From assembly GCA_003343995.1 (NCBI GenBank), contig QAKE01000066.1, positions 46,661 to 52,869 on the forward strand: a stretch of 6,209 nt of DNA, in the 5' to 3' direction. Both the position numbers and the translations under genes were made by a program. This stretch comes from Bacillota bacterium. Lineage in GTDB: Bacteria; Bacillota; Clostridia; Christensenellales; Borkfalkiaceae. This document shows positions 5,245 through 6,209 of this stretch, piece after piece. The first letter of the stretch is position 1; each line of letters starts with the position of its first letter. The notes under the pieces were generated by a model, which saw only the letters and a list, made by a program, of their open reading frames with translations, was not told where the DNA came from and made no database searches.

Positions 5245-5328
5245 AAATATAATCTCCTTATCAATGATTTATTTACGCAAAACGGCAGGAAGAGTCGGCT
5301 TACAATTTGCCGTCTTTTTTCATATTTT

Positions 5329-6075
5329 TCAAGGCTTCGTAAGCCGCTTTGAAAGGTCGCTGTTGTCTGCCGTTAAAGCAATCAATTGTTCCTGCAACTT
5401 TCCGCGTTTTCTCGGAATATTCCCGCTTTTTGCCTCGGTTAAAGCGTCTGCATAAACTTGATTTTCTTCCCGTATGGTTTCCGCTTGTTCGATTATCTTT
5501 TTTGCCTTAAATTCGGCAGTGGAAAGGTGTTTTTTCTGACTACCTTCTTTTCCGCGCTGTAAGCCCCAACGTTTTCCGACTGTTTCGTAAAAATCCGTTT
5601 GCAATTGTTGCAGTTGCGGTTTATCGAAAAGTTGTTTACTGCAAAGCCGTCCGTCTTTCGTTACGGGCATTAAATTTAAGTGCATATGCGGCGTTGTTTC
5701 GTCGTTATGTACTACTGCCGCGATAACGTTTTCTTCGCCGTAACGCTCCGCAAAAAACTTGTAGCAGTCCGAGAAAAAATTATATTGTTCTATCTTGGCT
5801 AAACCATCGAAAAAAGTTTTATCCGAGCCTAACACGAAAGAGTTCATTACAACCGCGTCTTTGCGCGGAGATAACCTCAACTCTTTTATTCTGCCGTTTA
5901 TGAACTCCGTGTAAGTTTTTCCGAAATATGGCGTAAAGCGATAATTATTTCTCGTCCGTTCGCTGTCTATCTGTGGATTTGACGCTTCGTAATTTTCGTC
6001 CCGCTCGTTTTCCTTTTCGATAGGCGCAACGTCTTGTTTATGGTATTTCTCCATATGGCACACTAAATATGAAAT
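5329..6075 (-). CDS. MOBV (Pre/Mob, TnpZ-like) relaxase, near-cognate start and probable 3' frameshift
   Basis: MOBV relaxases nick the element at oriT and lead one strand into a recipient. From the ATT at 6073-6075 the protein has 248 residues. The N-terminus ISYLVCHMEKYHK to KENERDENY (1-29) aligns without gaps to pMV158 MobM as I remember it. PRKDAV follows (70-75). Then comes the metal-binding signature HNDETTPHMH (123-132), the HxDExTPHxH motif. Next is GLQRGKEGSQKKH, then a charged helical tail. Start choice: AGGAGG (6085-6090) is 9 bases before the ATT. No ATG, GTG or TTG lies at proper distance; the first in-frame ATG (6052-6054) would delete conserved residues. Farther upstream the frame runs through the putative oriT and is not protein-like. 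Glu22 stands where MobM has catalytic His22. The end (RLTKP) looks frameshifted near 5347-5352. Many relatives are longer. Confidence 0.87.
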   Translation of the reverse strand: MSYLVCHMEKYHKQDVAPIEKENERDENYEASNPQIDSERTRNNYRFTPYFGKTYTEFINGRIKELRLSPRKDAVVMNSFVLGSDKTFFDGLAKIEQYNFFSDCYKFFAERYGEENVIAAVVHNDETTPHMHLNLMPVTKDGRLCSKQLFDKPQLQQLQTDFYETVGKRWGLQRGKEGSQKKHLSTAEFKAKKIIEQAETIREENQVYADALTEAKSGNIPRKRGKLQEQLIALTADNSDLSKRLTKP

Positions 6076-6164
6076 GATGATTTTCCTCCTGAAATTTGTT
6101 TTTTGTAATCGTTGAGCAAAGTGTGTAGAATTTCCTCTGCCAACTGTTTTATTAGTGGATTCAC
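6063..6164 (-). CDS. Possible small ORF between oriT and relaxase, overlapping the relaxase start
   Basis: Starting at GTG (6162-6164), 33 codons encode a chain with the amphipathic stretch NPLIKQLAEEILHTLLNDYK and stop at TAG (6063-6065), 13 bases inside the relaxase. Its SGG codons contain the relaxase Shine-Dalgarno. The composition is more protein-like than the relaxase frame over the same bases. Ribosomes ending here could reinitiate at the weak relaxase start. A GAGG lies only 2 bases before the GTG, which is poor spacing. The homologue is unknown and the gene may not be real. Confidence 0.3.
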   Translation of the reverse strand: MNPLIKQLAEEILHTLLNDYKKQISGGKSSFHI

Positions 6165-6174
6165 AGCCTCGCAG

Positions 6175-6209
6175 AGCCCACAACTTCGCCTGCGAAGTAT
6201 AGTGGGCTA
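6175..6209 (+). other. Putative origin of transfer (oriT) of MOBV type, cut by window end
   Basis: Nested inverted repeats AGCCCAC (6175-6181) / GTGGGCT (6202-6208) and ACTTCGC (6183-6189) / GCGAAGT (6192-6198) are followed on the nicked-strand side by GAAGTATAGTGGG^CTA. The pMV158 oriT has the same two-tier hairpin and the nick AAGTATAGTGTG^TTA. By this alignment the nick falls between 6206 and 6207. It lies about 100 bases upstream of the MOBV relaxase gene, the usual position. The sequence resemblance is direct; the pMV158 site is quoted from memory. Confidence 0.7.

Noticed and set aside
5282..5320. Inverted repeat ACGGCA/TGCCGT followed by TTTTTT on the plus strand
   Set aside because: The 6-bp stem with a 20-base loop is too weak for an intrinsic terminator, and no plus-strand gene precedes it. 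Part of it probably belongs to the original relaxase 3' end.
6076..6183. N-terminal extension of the relaxase to a TTG at 6183
   Set aside because: The extension runs through the putative oriT hairpin and reads as non-protein-like sequence (many Thr, Asn, Arg, no motif). The good Shine-Dalgarno at 6085-6090 lies inside it and points to a later start.
1..6209. CRISPR array, rRNA, defence system or known riboswitch
   Set aside because: Reading both strands showed no regularly spaced repeats, no rRNA signature and no nuclease, methylase or toxin-antitoxin motif. The leader repeats at 2198-2232 match no riboswitch class I know.

Overview
The window looks like chromosomal DNA of an uncultured Clostridia-type Bacillota. 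The grounds are A-rich, purine-rich Shine-Dalgarno sequences, lipoprotein-type solute binding, an encoded CCA on the tRNA, and mobile genes of the kind found in gut Clostridia. It falls into two halves with different histories. All family names come from motifs read by eye; no database search was possible.

Left half (about 1-2700), a housekeeping region. A polar amino acid ABC importer operon lies on the minus strand in the order binding protein (1324-2160), permease (629-1321), ATPase (1-639, cut by the window edge). A good SigA-type promoter (2255-2283) precedes it, with a leader of about 90 nt holding two adjacent inverted repeats. The genes are tightly coupled: 2 bases separate the first pair and 11 bases overlap in the second. 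Two proteins are structurally unusual. The binding protein appears circularly permuted, with the normal C-terminal segment placed just after the lipobox. The ATPase carries a charged helical insertion of about 60 residues between Walker A and the Q-loop. On the plus strand is a tRNA-Gln(CTG) with its own promoter and a strong intrinsic terminator.

Middle (about 2700-3700), a scar zone. It contains a strong minus-strand promoter pointing at the tRNA with no gene after it, a long hairpin, an SGNH/GDSL hydrolase gene that has lost its 5' end, and a miniature IS200/IS605-like remnant. The remnant has a left-end hairpin, the first codons of tnpA and a right-end hairpin.

Right half (about 3700-6209), a decayed mobilizable element resembling the tnpX/tnpZ type of Tn4451. 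Read on the minus strand from the right, it has a putative MOBV-type oriT at the window edge, a possible small ORF, a MOBV relaxase, a small TnpW-like gene, and a large serine recombinase with an internal deletion and frameshift. Relaxase and small gene both have a good Shine-Dalgarno but no ATG at the expected place (ATT and ACG instead). The relaxase also has Glu where MobM has its catalytic His. With its recombinase broken the element is probably fixed in place, but oriT and much of the relaxase domain remain readable.
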